IMG/VR virus record: IMGVR_UViG_3300030406_004081
Location: 1-34,090 of that record
Length of the DNA stretch: 34,090 nucleotides
DNA from: a virus
Strand: one strand, 5' to 3'
Below, in pieces: positions 1 through 6,474 of the stretch (its first letter is position 1; every line of letters begins with the position of its first letter). Made by a program: the position numbers and the translations under genes. The notes beneath the pieces were generated by a model. That model saw only the letters and a program-made list of their open reading frames with translations, was not told the origin of the DNA and searched no databases.

Positions 1-342
1 AATCGTATTCGGCCCGATTTTGCCGTCTACCTTTACCTTATGTTTTCCCTTTCCGTTGATTGCATTCTGCAAAATCTTAACGGCTCTAGATTGGCCCATA
101 TTTACGCACATATCAAAATATGTCAGTCTAAGTTCGCTAGGTAATTCTTTCGCCCGTGAGGGTATAAAATAATGCGTTTTATAGATGTTTATAGCGTCAT
201 CTCTAGACAGATTCTTTATATCCAAATCGGGGAACGCTCTTTTTGAGATTCCCCAATTCGTTTCACCGCCTGAATCGTCTTTGTCATTAACGTAGCCTCC
301 CTCATGACCCAAGACCACATCAATCATTTCTTTAAACGTCAA
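1..342 (-). CDS. GH108-type lysozyme, left copy, cut by window edge
   Basis: This is the N-terminal 114 codons of the same endolysin that is complete at 33166-33654; the C-terminal part runs off position 1. It keeps the EGGY motif with the predicted catalytic Glu and the GGETNWGIS segment. It starts with TTG directly after the TGA of the 84-codon gene. Only about 5 base differences separate it from the complete copy. It is truncated by the window, not a pseudogene. Confidence 0.9.
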   Translation of the reverse strand, partial: MTFKEMIDVVLGHEGGYVNDKDDSGGETNWGISKRAFPDLDIKNLSRDDAINIYKTHYFIPSRAKELPSELRLTYFDMCVNMGQSRAVKILQNAINGKGKHKVKVDGKIGPNTI

Positions 343-597
343 TCAATCAGCCTCTAATTCAACGCTTTCAGCTAATTCGTCCGTGACTTTATCGATGACG
401 TCTTTTATTAATTCAATCTGTAAGTCATTAGGAAAGGCGTCTGTATCGGGTATCTTGTCAGCTATAACCTTAGCCATCTTTTCCTCAAACTCAGGAGCCT
501 GAAGTTTTTTAACTTGTTCTTGAACCATTCCCTTTAATAAGTCCTTGCCGAACTTCATTAATAGGCTCATTATTATCTTAGGAACCTTCTTAGGCAT
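343..597 (-). CDS. 84-aa protein of unknown function in the lysis region (left copy)
   Basis: Not recognised. It is an acidic-to-amphipathic helical protein: a basic, hydrophobic N-terminus (KVPKIIMSLLMKFGKDLL) followed by charged heptad-like helices and an acidic end (ELEAD). There is no clear membrane segment or Cys. The start is set by a GGAGG site lying in the last codons of the preceding membrane mini-gene. It sits between that gene and the lysozyme, so a role in lysis or in the virion is possible but unproven. The two copies in the window differ at 5 residues (L/F, M/L, A/D, I/V, E/K). That divergence is much higher than in the flanking lysozyme. Confidence 0.75.
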   Translation of the reverse strand: MPKKVPKIIMSLLMKFGKDLLKGMVQEQVKKLQAPEFEEKMAKVIADKIPDTDAFPNDLQIELIKDVIDKVTDELAESVELEAD

Positions 598-745
598 CTT
601 TGCCCTCCTTTTTGTTAAGTAAATTTTTTAAAATAGCCACTATCGAAAGGAGAGCGACTATCATCTGTAGAATTACATGAATCTCAGTAAGTCCTAGAGC
701 GTAATTAGAAAGACTAACAGAGCCACAGAATAAACTATTTCTCAT
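590..745 (-). CDS. 51-aa single-span membrane protein, holin candidate (left copy)
   Basis: A short gene of 51 codons. It begins at an ATG whose ATGA overlaps the stop of the upstream basic-protein gene and ends 8 bases inside the next gene. The protein has one clear hydrophobic helix (about residues 22-40, HVILQMIVALLSIVAILK) followed by a charged tail (NKKEGKDA). A small, positively ended membrane protein two genes before a lysozyme is the expected place and shape for a holin or antiholin. In the second copy of the repeat the reading frame is intact: one change is synonymous, and V to L and L to F are conservative, which supports real coding. The holin role is inference. Confidence 0.65.
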   Translation of the reverse strand: MRNSLFCGSVSLSNYALGLTEIHVILQMIVALLSIVAILKNLLNKKEGKDA

Positions 746-1137
746 CGTGTTCTCCTAGATACTTTCTTTCCGACTTTCTTTGAATAACTTGCTCTCTGTT
801 TCCCCTTAGCTGTCGCAGTTCTCTTCTTTCTATTCTCATAGGCTTTCTGACTTGGTGTTAATGATTTCCTAACGCTCTCAGGTAGATAGCGACCTCGTTT
901 TCTTCTAGGCTTTTTACTGTCGCCCTTAGTTACATATCCCCATTTTTGTTTAGTCCATTTAGTCAGCTTATTACTGGCAGACTTTTTCCCTCGATATCCA
1001 CCGCCTGCTTTCTTGTATCTTTGGACGGCCAATTGACTCTTTCTCGCAGACCAAGTTCCGCTCCTTCCTCCCTTGCTCCCTCTCTTCACACTTGCAACGA
1101 TTGATTTCCATAATTTAGGTTTTGTTCTTTTTACCAT
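742..1137 (-). CDS. Highly basic DUF5872-like protein
   Basis: A 131-aa Lys/Arg-rich protein. The pattern WKSIVASVKRGSKGG, WSARKSQLAVQRYKKAGGGY, KWTKQKWGYVTKG, RYLPESVRKSLTPSQKAYE matches what I know as DUF5872, a family common in aquatic phages and giant-virus genomes. No enzymatic motif is visible. The charge suggests nucleic-acid binding, such as packaging or condensation of DNA or a virion DNA-associated protein, but the function is not established. It overlaps the preceding basic gene by 7 bases and the following membrane mini-gene by 4, so all three are probably translationally coupled. Confidence 0.8.
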   Translation of the reverse strand: MVKRTKPKLWKSIVASVKRGSKGGRSGTWSARKSQLAVQRYKKAGGGYRGKKSASNKLTKWTKQKWGYVTKGDSKKPRRKRGRYLPESVRKSLTPSQKAYENRKKRTATAKGKQRASYSKKVGKKVSRRTR

Positions 1138-1418
1138 TTGACTTTATTTGCCCACCAACTCGCCCCGAGTTTTCCAAATTTTTTAATGTTCTTACTATGT
1201 CTCGCCTTAAAACTTTTCCTCTTCAATCTTGTAGCCTTAGACTCTCCCTTTTTAGGCTTTCCTGCTGTCTTTGCCCCCTGCTGACCAAATCTAATTAATT
1301 TAACCTTACTCCCTACCTTGGCTAAAACTACATGGCTCTTAGTCTTATGATTAGGAGTTCTCTTAGGCTTATTAAAATCGCTCAGGCCGAACCTTTTTAG
1401 TCTTGGGTCTCTTGCCAT
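1131..1418 (-). CDS. Small basic protein with RFGQQGAK motif (DUF6321-like)
   Basis: A 95-aa basic protein with the block SHVVLAKVGSKVKLIRFGQQG, then a Lys-rich linker, then KARHSKNIKKFGKLGASWWANKVKW at the end. This arrangement is a recognisable small family of aquatic phages and large DNA viruses that I associate with DUF6321; the number is from memory. Function unknown. The ATG overlaps the stop of the upstream membrane-coiled-coil gene by one base (TAATG). It is paired with the DUF5872-like gene, another basic protein, which suggests they work in the same step. Confidence 0.75.
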   Translation of the reverse strand: MARDPRLKRFGLSDFNKPKRTPNHKTKSHVVLAKVGSKVKLIRFGQQGAKTAGKPKKGESKATRLKRKSFKARHSKNIKKFGKLGASWWANKVKW

Positions 1419-1735
1419 TAGTGTTTTCCATTTATGCGAGATAGAGACCCCTCTACTCGGCTTATTTGGTTATCTAGATCGTTTATTTCTTTCGTTATAG
1501 CGTCGAATTTTCTGTCTAGTTTATCATCAGATTTATTCCATCGATCAATTAATTTTATTATCATCATTTCAGTATTCTCAAGAGTCTCCGACTGCCCTTT
1601 GTTTTCTACTTTTAAACTCTCTAAAACCTCCTGCTGTGCGTCGGATTTCTTAGACAATGAGACGACTAGATAGACGAACATCACTCCGACAACTCCTATC
1701 ATCCCTGCCTCTCCGTATATCTCCATAAAATCCAT
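1418..1735 (-). CDS. Membrane-anchored coiled-coil protein 2
   Basis: 105 aa with an N-terminal membrane helix (about residues 10-28, GMIGVVGVMFVYLVVSLS) and then a long charged coiled coil to the C-terminus (DRWNKSDDKLDRKFDAITKEI, DLDNQISRVEGSL). This is the layout of XhlA-like haemolysin or spanin-like accessory lysis proteins, but no family-specific motif is visible. It lies 2 bases downstream of a second protein with the same topology, so the two may form a heteromeric membrane complex. The lysis role is inference from topology and position. Confidence 0.75.
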   Translation of the reverse strand: MDFMEIYGEAGMIGVVGVMFVYLVVSLSKKSDAQQEVLESLKVENKGQSETLENTEMMIIKLIDRWNKSDDKLDRKFDAITKEINDLDNQISRVEGSLSRINGKH

Positions 1736-1737
1736 CT

Positions 1738-2010
1738 TTATTCCTTGCCTAAGACTTTATCTAATAAACTCTTATTCATCTCCTCTAGTTCTTGTTCCTT
1801 AAATCTTTCTAACCTTGCGACTCTTCCGTCTAATATTTCCTCATATTCGATCAGGGATTCTTTAATAAAAGTAATCTCATCAGAGTTCTTTTGTATGTCA
1901 GCCCTTAGAGTGTAATAAGCAGATACTAAGCTGACAATAAATACGACTATTTGAATCGCCCATTTTACAGAAATCTTAATTTGTAGTTCATCGTTTAAGG
2001 CTTTACTCAT
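1738..2010 (-). CDS. Membrane-anchored coiled-coil protein 1
   Basis: 90 aa. A hydrophobic helix at about residues 17-37 (WAIQIVVFIVSLVSAYYTL) is followed by a charged helical region (KNSDEITFIKESLIEYEEIL, VARLERFKEQELEEMNKSLL). Its topology repeats that of the next gene although sequence similarity is not obvious by eye. The position between the fibre genes and the lysozyme fits a lysis or envelope-acting accessory protein. It could alternatively be a superinfection-exclusion type membrane protein. Function not established. Confidence 0.75.
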   Translation of the reverse strand: MSKALNDELQIKISVKWAIQIVVFIVSLVSAYYTLRADIQKNSDEITFIKESLIEYEEILDGRVARLERFKEQELEEMNKSLLDKVLGKE

Positions 2011-2011
2011 G

Positions 2012-2134
2012 TCAGGCCTCTGCGATAAAAATATGAAAATTTAATTCCCTATGTGTCCAGTAAATGATAGCTAGTTCTTGAATTTCTTTAGTAGTAAATC
2101 CCTGAGAAATATCAAAAGTTAGTAGACATCCCAT
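2012..2134 (-). CDS. 40-aa hypothetical mini-protein
   Basis: A 40-codon frame that exactly fills the gap between two genes. It starts 3 bases after the upstream stop and its TGA ends one base before the ATG of the membrane-coiled-coil gene. The product begins MGCLLTFDISQGFTTKEIQE and ends HIFIAEA; it is mildly hydrophobic with no recognised motif. The ribosome site is weak (GAG about 9 bases upstream), so translation would rely on coupling. It is included because the tight packing matches the rest of the operon. Confidence 0.45.
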   Translation of the reverse strand: MGCLLTFDISQGFTTKEIQELAIIYWTHRELNFHIFIAEA

Positions 2135-2137
2135 GAC

Positions 2138-2392
2138 TTACTCATTAACAAACTCACCTCTCAACTGAATCAATGAATTATCTTCCCAGTAATTAACTAA
2201 ATAGAATAATCCCGTAAAATCAAACCCTGCAAAAGTTACCCTCGGACTATCAATCCCGTCTAAAACCTCGTCTAATTTAGGCTGTACTAATGCAATTTCT
2301 TCAGATGATGCAGGCGCCCAAATTCCACCCTCATCATCGTAAGGCTTTTGCTTTTGCCAGTCTCCCCCCTCTGTAGTAATTGCTAGATACAT
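2138..2392 (-). CDS. 84-aa hypothetical protein downstream of the tail fibre
   Basis: Not recognised. It is an acidic, aromatic-rich small protein with the segments GGDWQKQKPYDDEGG, ASSEEIALVQPKLDEVLDGI, and FDFTGLFYLVNYWEDNSLIQ; no Cys, no signal peptide. It lies just downstream of the large fibre gene, where tail-fibre chaperones often sit, so a fibre-assembly role is a reasonable guess only. The start has an AGGA site (AGGATCG before ATG). Confidence 0.6.
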   Translation of the reverse strand: MYLAITTEGGDWQKQKPYDDEGGIWAPASSEEIALVQPKLDEVLDGIDSPRVTFAGFDFTGLFYLVNYWEDNSLIQLRGEFVNE

Positions 2393-2400
2393 CGATCCTC

Positions 2401-4164
2401 CTAAAATGATAACTCTGAATTATTTTCGACACAATGAAACGCCTTTCCTGATGGAGTGTTTACGGAACCCCTGTCAGCGAATGAGTTGTCTCCTGCGACG
2501 CACATATAAGCGTTTCCACTATAACTCGTCCCAGTTCCGTTTCCTCCAAATCCTCCAGTTCCCATTACGACACAATGATAAGCCTCTCCTGAGAATGTAC
2601 CGCCTCCGTTCGCTCCTCCATAATTGTAAGTAGAACCCCCAAAACTGCCAGTCCCTGCTATACAATACCACGCTTTCCCTGAGAACGTACCTTTTTGACC
2701 ACCGAAAGCGCCTTGAGCATTGCCGAAAATACTGTATGCTCTACATCTATAATATTCACCGCTCGCCTCTCCGTTCGGGCCTGAATTTGCGCCACCAAAT
2801 GATAAATTTCCTCCGATACAATGATAAAAACGTCCCGATGAGGAATTGCCGTTTCCATCTCCGCCACCGAATGACCTTTGACCACCCTGACACCTTGTAA
2901 ATCTACCTGAGGCTGTTCCGTTTTTAGCAAATGACTCACCTCCTCCGTCACAGTCAAAATAGTCTCCATTAGCAACGGCCTCAAATCCAAAACTATTAGT
3001 CCCTGCGTTGTAAGTGACCTCGCATTCTATATAATAACCTGGTGCGTTTTCTTTATATCCAAAGGAATTTCTATAGGCTTTTATTTTTTCATATCTATTT
3101 ATAAATGATGATGGATTAGTCCTGAATCTCGATTGTAAAAAATGCAGTCCTGACAGTTGGACGTCTGATGCTGTTATATGAAATCCGACGTTCGTATCTA
3201 ATTGACCATCGTTATTCCCGTCCCCTGCCTGAATAATTACGTCGCAGTTACCTGAAAGCGACCTGATATCTATAAAATCCTCATCTATTACGACAGTTTT
3301 TTTCGTTAGAGCAACCCCTCCGAATGTGATTCCTGCGTCTCTAAAATCATAATGACCATTGGCTAAGTAAATAGTATATCTAAAATTGGACGTCCATCTA
3401 TTAGTCGCTGTCTGAACGTCTTTTATTCTTTTATATTCATCTAAAAAAGCCTGAGCGTTTTGAATATTTGTACCATGAGCAATTATGATCGAATAATGAG
3501 GCTTAACATTCGTAGTATTTTGATATCCAGTAGTCGGCAAATAACCTCTGTCGCTTGGGTCGGTGTCTGATGCTGTGAACGCCTTTGGATATCTAGCATC
3601 TCCCTCAGTCTCGGTTAAGAATTCAGCAGGAACAGTCTGCAAATATCTTGCGTCCCCCTCTGCCTCTGTTAAAAATTCGGACGGGACTGCTGTTAAATAG
3701 GCCTGTAAATCAGAAATTTGACTCTCTGTAATATTTAAACTGGCCTGATGCTGAGTGACGCTCGATTGAGTTATGTTAGCGTCAGGAACATTCGACCATA
3801 CAACGGCTTGAGTTAAATCGTTGGCCTCTGCACTTCCTATCTGAGAATATCTTGCATCTCCTTCTGTCTGAGTAAGGAACTCAGCAGGGACGCTCTGTAA
3901 ATATCTAGAATCGTTTTCAGCCTCTGTTTTATAAGTTCCTGTTACACTACCGACGCCATCAACTTTCTCTAAATTACCCTGAACCTGAACTTTACCTCCG
4001 AACCTAGCATCTCCGCTAGATGTTCCCTTTAACTCTACTCCTGAATCGTTCCCGTTTCCGTCTGTGATTCTTTTGTAGTTTCCGTCTAGTTCTGAATTAT
4101 CCCCAGTAGTTTTTAGTAGACCCTTGTAAGTGTCTTTTAGTTTTTTGTCGGTTAATGAACTCAT
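2401..4164 (-). CDS. Tail fibre/appendage with Cys-ladder beta-helix repeats
   Basis: 587 aa. Residues 1-45 are a virion-attachment module (LTDKKLKDTYKGLL, DGNGNDSG) shared with the next upstream gene. Residues 80-195 hold four TEAEGDARY-type units, typical of trimeric phage fibres. Residues 230-370 look like a beta-helix start of the pectate-lyase type (ANGHYDF, IDIRSLSGNCDVIIQAGDG). Residues 380-587 are nine imperfect coils of the form SGxxYxCxxG...SFGG, with Cys at 381, 405, 425, 449, 474, 501, 531, 555 and 578. An ATG 15 bases further upstream exists, but the ATG chosen here overlaps the previous stop (ATGA) and has GGGGAG 7 bases before it. It is probably the receptor-binding or host-polysaccharide-contacting protein. 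Confidence 0.85.
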   Translation of the reverse strand: MSSLTDKKLKDTYKGLLKTTGDNSELDGNYKRITDGNGNDSGVELKGTSSGDARFGGKVQVQGNLEKVDGVGSVTGTYKTEAENDSRYLQSVPAEFLTQTEGDARYSQIGSAEANDLTQAVVWSNVPDANITQSSVTQHQASLNITESQISDLQAYLTAVPSEFLTEAEGDARYLQTVPAEFLTETEGDARYPKAFTASDTDPSDRGYLPTTGYQNTTNVKPHYSIIIAHGTNIQNAQAFLDEYKRIKDVQTATNRWTSNFRYTIYLANGHYDFRDAGITFGGVALTKKTVVIDEDFIDIRSLSGNCDVIIQAGDGNNDGQLDTNVGFHITASDVQLSGLHFLQSRFRTNPSSFINRYEKIKAYRNSFGYKENAPGYYIECEVTYNAGTNSFGFEAVANGDYFDCDGGGESFAKNGTASGRFTRCQGGQRSFGGGDGNGNSSSGRFYHCIGGNLSFGGANSGPNGEASGEYYRCRAYSIFGNAQGAFGGQKGTFSGKAWYCIAGTGSFGGSTYNYGGANGGGTFSGEAYHCVVMGTGGFGGNGTGTSYSGNAYMCVAGDNSFADRGSVNTPSGKAFHCVENNSELSF

Positions 4165-4796
4165 AGAGTTACTCCCCAAGTTGTCGTCACATACATCTCG
4201 TTACTAGACGCCTGAAAATCTGCACTCGATTGCAGTCTTAACGCTAATAATTTCATATTCCCATCAGATATCGAATTAGTTGAAATTGTTGGGCTTTGGT
4301 TGAAATCAGATGTATTAATGACGTAGCTAGTGTCCGAACTTCCCGTCTGATTCCATTGACACTCTGCAATTTCTTGCAAATTTGTCGAGGTCACAGCGCT
4401 TCCGCTATTTAACATATACATTTTTAGAGTAAATTGACTGTTTAGATTAACAGTTCTGAGTCTGAATACTGCTCTCCTTAGTGTCATACTTGAAAACGGG
4501 ACAGCATAGTAGTATCTCCCACCTCCTGCGTCACTCTCTATTTCATCTGACCAAGGTAAATAATGATTAGTTGTTCCTAAATCATCCGCAAAATTATGAA
4601 CGAATGTGACAAGACTGCTGTTCATTACCTCATCGTTAATCGTCTCGAACTTTGTCTGAGATAATTTTATAGATGCCCCGTGTCCCTCTCCGTCCTCTAT
4701 TTGTCTCAAGGTCGCATCTACGCCCTGATTTGAATTACTTATTTGAAGTAAATCCTTATAAGAATTTTTTATTTTTTGTCCAGTTAATTGTCCCAT
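4161..4796 (-). CDS. Virion appendage protein with shared N-terminal anchor module
   Basis: 211 aa. The first 45 residues (LTGQKIKNSYKDLLQ, RQIEDGEGHGASIKLSQ) align with the start of the downstream fibre, so both probably plug into the same virion site. The remainder is beta-rich (RRAVFRLRTVNLNSQFTLKM, SNEMYVTTTWGVTL), like a C-terminal receptor-binding or carbohydrate-binding jelly roll. The ATG overlaps the stop of a 37-codon gene by one base (TAATG), indicating coupling. A second fibre or decoration spike is the best reading; the exact role is inferred. Confidence 0.75.
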   Translation of the reverse strand: MGQLTGQKIKNSYKDLLQISNSNQGVDATLRQIEDGEGHGASIKLSQTKFETINDEVMNSSLVTFVHNFADDLGTTNHYLPWSDEIESDAGGGRYYYAVPFSSMTLRRAVFRLRTVNLNSQFTLKMYMLNSGSAVTSTNLQEIAECQWNQTGSSDTSYVINTSDFNQSPTISTNSISDGNMKLLALRLQSSADFQASSNEMYVTTTWGVTL

Positions 4797-4909
4797 TAGG
4801 CACTCTCCCAGTTTACATCTTTATTTTCCCAGTTGGAGACGTACATCTCCCAAACCTGATTAGAAATTTCTAAGATTTTAGATTTTAATTTTAGCGCTAA
4901 ACTAACCAT
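4796..4909 (-). CDS. 37-aa mini-protein, possible stand-alone C-terminal tail domain
   Basis: A 37-codon frame, overlapping the end of the upstream gene by 8 bases and the next ATG by one (TAATG). This is a textbook coupled arrangement. It reads MVSLALKLKSKILEIS then NQVWEMYVSNWENKDVNWES. The EMYV-S/T-x-W core resembles the C-terminal end of the following protein (NEMYVTTTWGVTL). It may be a remnant of a duplicated appendage gene or a small chaperone-like peptide. No independent function can be named. Confidence 0.5.
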   Translation of the reverse strand: MVSLALKLKSKILEISNQVWEMYVSNWENKDVNWESA

Positions 4910-5198
4910 AATAAGCGACCACCGAGCCACTAGCTAAAGTGAACCCAGTCCAGTTCCCAAACAAGACAGACCCTGCTGAGAATGTAACTCCTGCAACTGA
5001 GTCTCCTGATTGTCCTGCTGTTCCTATATGATTAGCATTGACGGGAGTTAATGTTGTGAATTGTGTCGCTGAAACAACTTGAATAGCGCAAAACGATCCA
5101 GTTACAGCCGTAGTTCCTGACTCGAAAACTGCTCCGTTTTGTCCTAGTTGTAAATTATTAGATTCTTGAACTGAATACTTATGAATATTATTTGCCAT
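4902..5198 (-). CDS. Small head decoration/structural protein
   Basis: 98 aa, beta-rich, Ser/Thr/Gly-rich. The C-terminal pattern TFSAGSVLFGNWTGFTLASG then VVAYYG is typical of small structural proteins found near the major capsid gene in many aquatic phages (FxAIQVVxxTxFTxLT, then SGSVVAY). It lies two genes after the major capsid gene, beyond the terminator. A capsid decoration or spike-base function is probable. Family-level assignment is by pattern memory only. Confidence 0.65.
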   Translation of the reverse strand: MANNIHKYSVQESNNLQLGQNGAVFESGTTAVTGSFCAIQVVSATQFTTLTPVNANHIGTAGQSGDSVAGVTFSAGSVLFGNWTGFTLASGSVVAYYG

Positions 5199-5251
5199 TG
5201 ATTCTCCTAATCTCTAAGGCTAATGACTAGCCGTGAATGAGTCCGCTTAAA

Positions 5252-5419
5252 TTACTTTTTTTTAGCTACTTTTTTCTTTTTAGCTACTTTCTTAGGAGGA
5301 TTCATTAGAATAAATCCGTCTCTTTTTAACTTTTCAACGAATTCAGGATGTTTACTGGCCTGCCTATCCTCTACCTTATGAGTTTGTCCGCTTTTTTCAT
5401 GTTTCCAAACTTGTAACAT
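5252..5419 (-). CDS. 55-aa Lys-rich mini-protein
   Basis: A 55-codon gene in a stretch that otherwise looks empty. The ATG has AGGAG 8 bases upstream. The product reads MLQVWKHEKSGQTHKVEDRQ and ends in a run of PPKKVAKKKKVAKKK. That basic AK-repeat tail resembles histone-H1-like or virion DNA-binding tails. It lies just downstream of the capsid-gene terminator, so it may be the first gene of a re-initiated transcript. Function unknown. Confidence 0.65.
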   Translation of the reverse strand: MLQVWKHEKSGQTHKVEDRQASKHPEFVEKLKRDGFILMNPPKKVAKKKKVAKKK

Positions 5420-5473
5420 CTTAATACTCCTATTATCTTGAATAAAATTATTCCCCGTTACACAAATAAAGCA

Positions 5474-5509
5474 AACAAAAAACCCCCGAAAATAATATCC
5501 GAGGGTTTT
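5474..5509 (-). terminator. Rho-independent terminator after the major capsid gene
   Basis: In minus-strand RNA the arms AAACCCUCG and CGGGGGUUU (positions 5508-5500 and 5488-5480) pair over 9 bp, with one G-U, around an 11-base loop. The U-run UUUUUUG follows. It ends 24 bases after the capsid stop. It is the clearest intrinsic terminator in the window and should reduce expression of downstream genes relative to the capsid. Confidence 0.9.
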
Positions 5510-5532
5510 CTGCTAACAAATGGAGATTTGTT

Positions 5533-6426
5533 TTAAGTGACGTTTTTAAACGCTACTCCTCTGATGTTGTCAGAATCGTCTAATCTCTTTACGCCATATA
5601 ACACATCGGAAACTATCTTCTGTCCTAAAGCGTCAATCGAATATTCCGTCTGAATACGCACACCGCTCTGAACTGCTATAGCGCACGCTGAACGATGAAA
5701 GATGGCTCCTGATACAGTTGTATTGGTTCCGCCTGTTGAGATTGTATTGCTCATCATGACGTCCATTCCGTAAAGACTGCCGACCATTCCACTTCTAAGT
5801 CCTGAACCTTCTCCTCCTGCGTCTGCTCTGATGAAATACTGAGCGAGACCGCCTGATGGATTTAAGATATCAGCATATAGAGTCGGATTAACTACCATAA
5901 AGCAGTCTCCGTCCATGTAAGGGACATCATTCTCCCCGAGATTAGCCAAAGCCTCCTCGAATTTATCTGCTGTCAATACATCATCAGCCGATAGAGTAAT
6001 AGACTGATTTAAGCCTGATAACTCTGTCCATATATCAGCATCCATCTGACGACTTAACGCCTCGCCAAACATACGAGTGTATTTAGAGACTAAATCCGCC
6101 TGTCCCTGAATTTCGAGAATATCCTCAAATAATTTTGCGATATATTTGTGTTTATTAACAACTAGCTGAGTCTCTGTTGATGAGGTATTGTCATAAGAGA
6201 CGTCGTTTCCTTCAGTCTTATCCTGAGCGGATGCTAGAGCAACCTCAGGGATATGAATGACGTCGCCTTTCTTAGCGCCTCCAAATAGAGCGGAGTAGTC
6301 ATCGACCAAACCTCGAAAAATACTACTTCTCTCAAAATACTTATAAATACCCTCGGCCCAAATTTCAGGAACGAATTTCTCGTCTGAAGTCAAGCCCGAA
6401 GAGTTACCTTGATAGTGTTTTGCCAT
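5533..6426 (-). CDS. Major capsid protein (HK97-fold)
   Basis: 297 aa. N-terminal KFVPEIWAEGIYKYFERSSI and KKGDVIHIPEV are followed by VVNKHKYIAKLFEDILEIQ, DVPYMDGDCFMVVNPTLYAD and the late block RTEYSIDALGQKIVSDVLYG(V). This order of A-domain and P-domain strands is typical of HK97-fold coats of the T7/N4-like type without a protease prodomain. It is preceded by a scaffold gene and followed by a strong terminator, as expected for the most highly expressed structural gene. No maturation protease is visible, so processing is probably absent. Confidence 0.88.
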   Translation of the reverse strand: MAKHYQGNSSGLTSDEKFVPEIWAEGIYKYFERSSIFRGLVDDYSALFGGAKKGDVIHIPEVALASAQDKTEGNDVSYDNTSSTETQLVVNKHKYIAKLFEDILEIQGQADLVSKYTRMFGEALSRQMDADIWTELSGLNQSITLSADDVLTADKFEEALANLGENDVPYMDGDCFMVVNPTLYADILNPSGGLAQYFIRADAGGEGSGLRSGMVGSLYGMDVMMSNTISTGGTNTTVSGAIFHRSACAIAVQSGVRIQTEYSIDALGQKIVSDVLYGVKRLDDSDNIRGVAFKNVT

Positions 6427-6474
6427 TTTAATTCTCCTTAAATAGCTACCTTACGTCCGTTAAGACGTACAATA

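Larger units (their letters stand above)
1..778. repeat. Left copy of the terminal direct repeat (unit length 33,312 bp)
   Basis: Every base aligns without gaps to 33313-34090; I count about 23 substitutions, hence 97% identity. It holds the front part of the lysozyme gene, a complete 84-codon gene, a 51-codon membrane gene and the tail end of the DUF5872-like gene. The layout is what a circular or circularly permuted genome gives when an assembly runs past its own start. Because the copies differ, they probably come from two co-occurring strains rather than from one molecule with exact terminal redundancy. Confidence 0.9.

Noticed and set aside
2658-2990. 110-codon minus-strand frame inside the tail fibre
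   Set aside because: A frame-shifted shadow of the repetitive Cys-rich coils; no independent start signal or motif.
2401-3024. Repeated units taken as a CRISPR or tandem DNA repeat
   Set aside because: The units are degenerate at DNA level, vary in length and make sense as protein coils.
4164-4179. Fibre gene start 15 bases further upstream
   Set aside because: The ATG at 4164 has GGGGAG at proper distance and the usual ATGA overlap.
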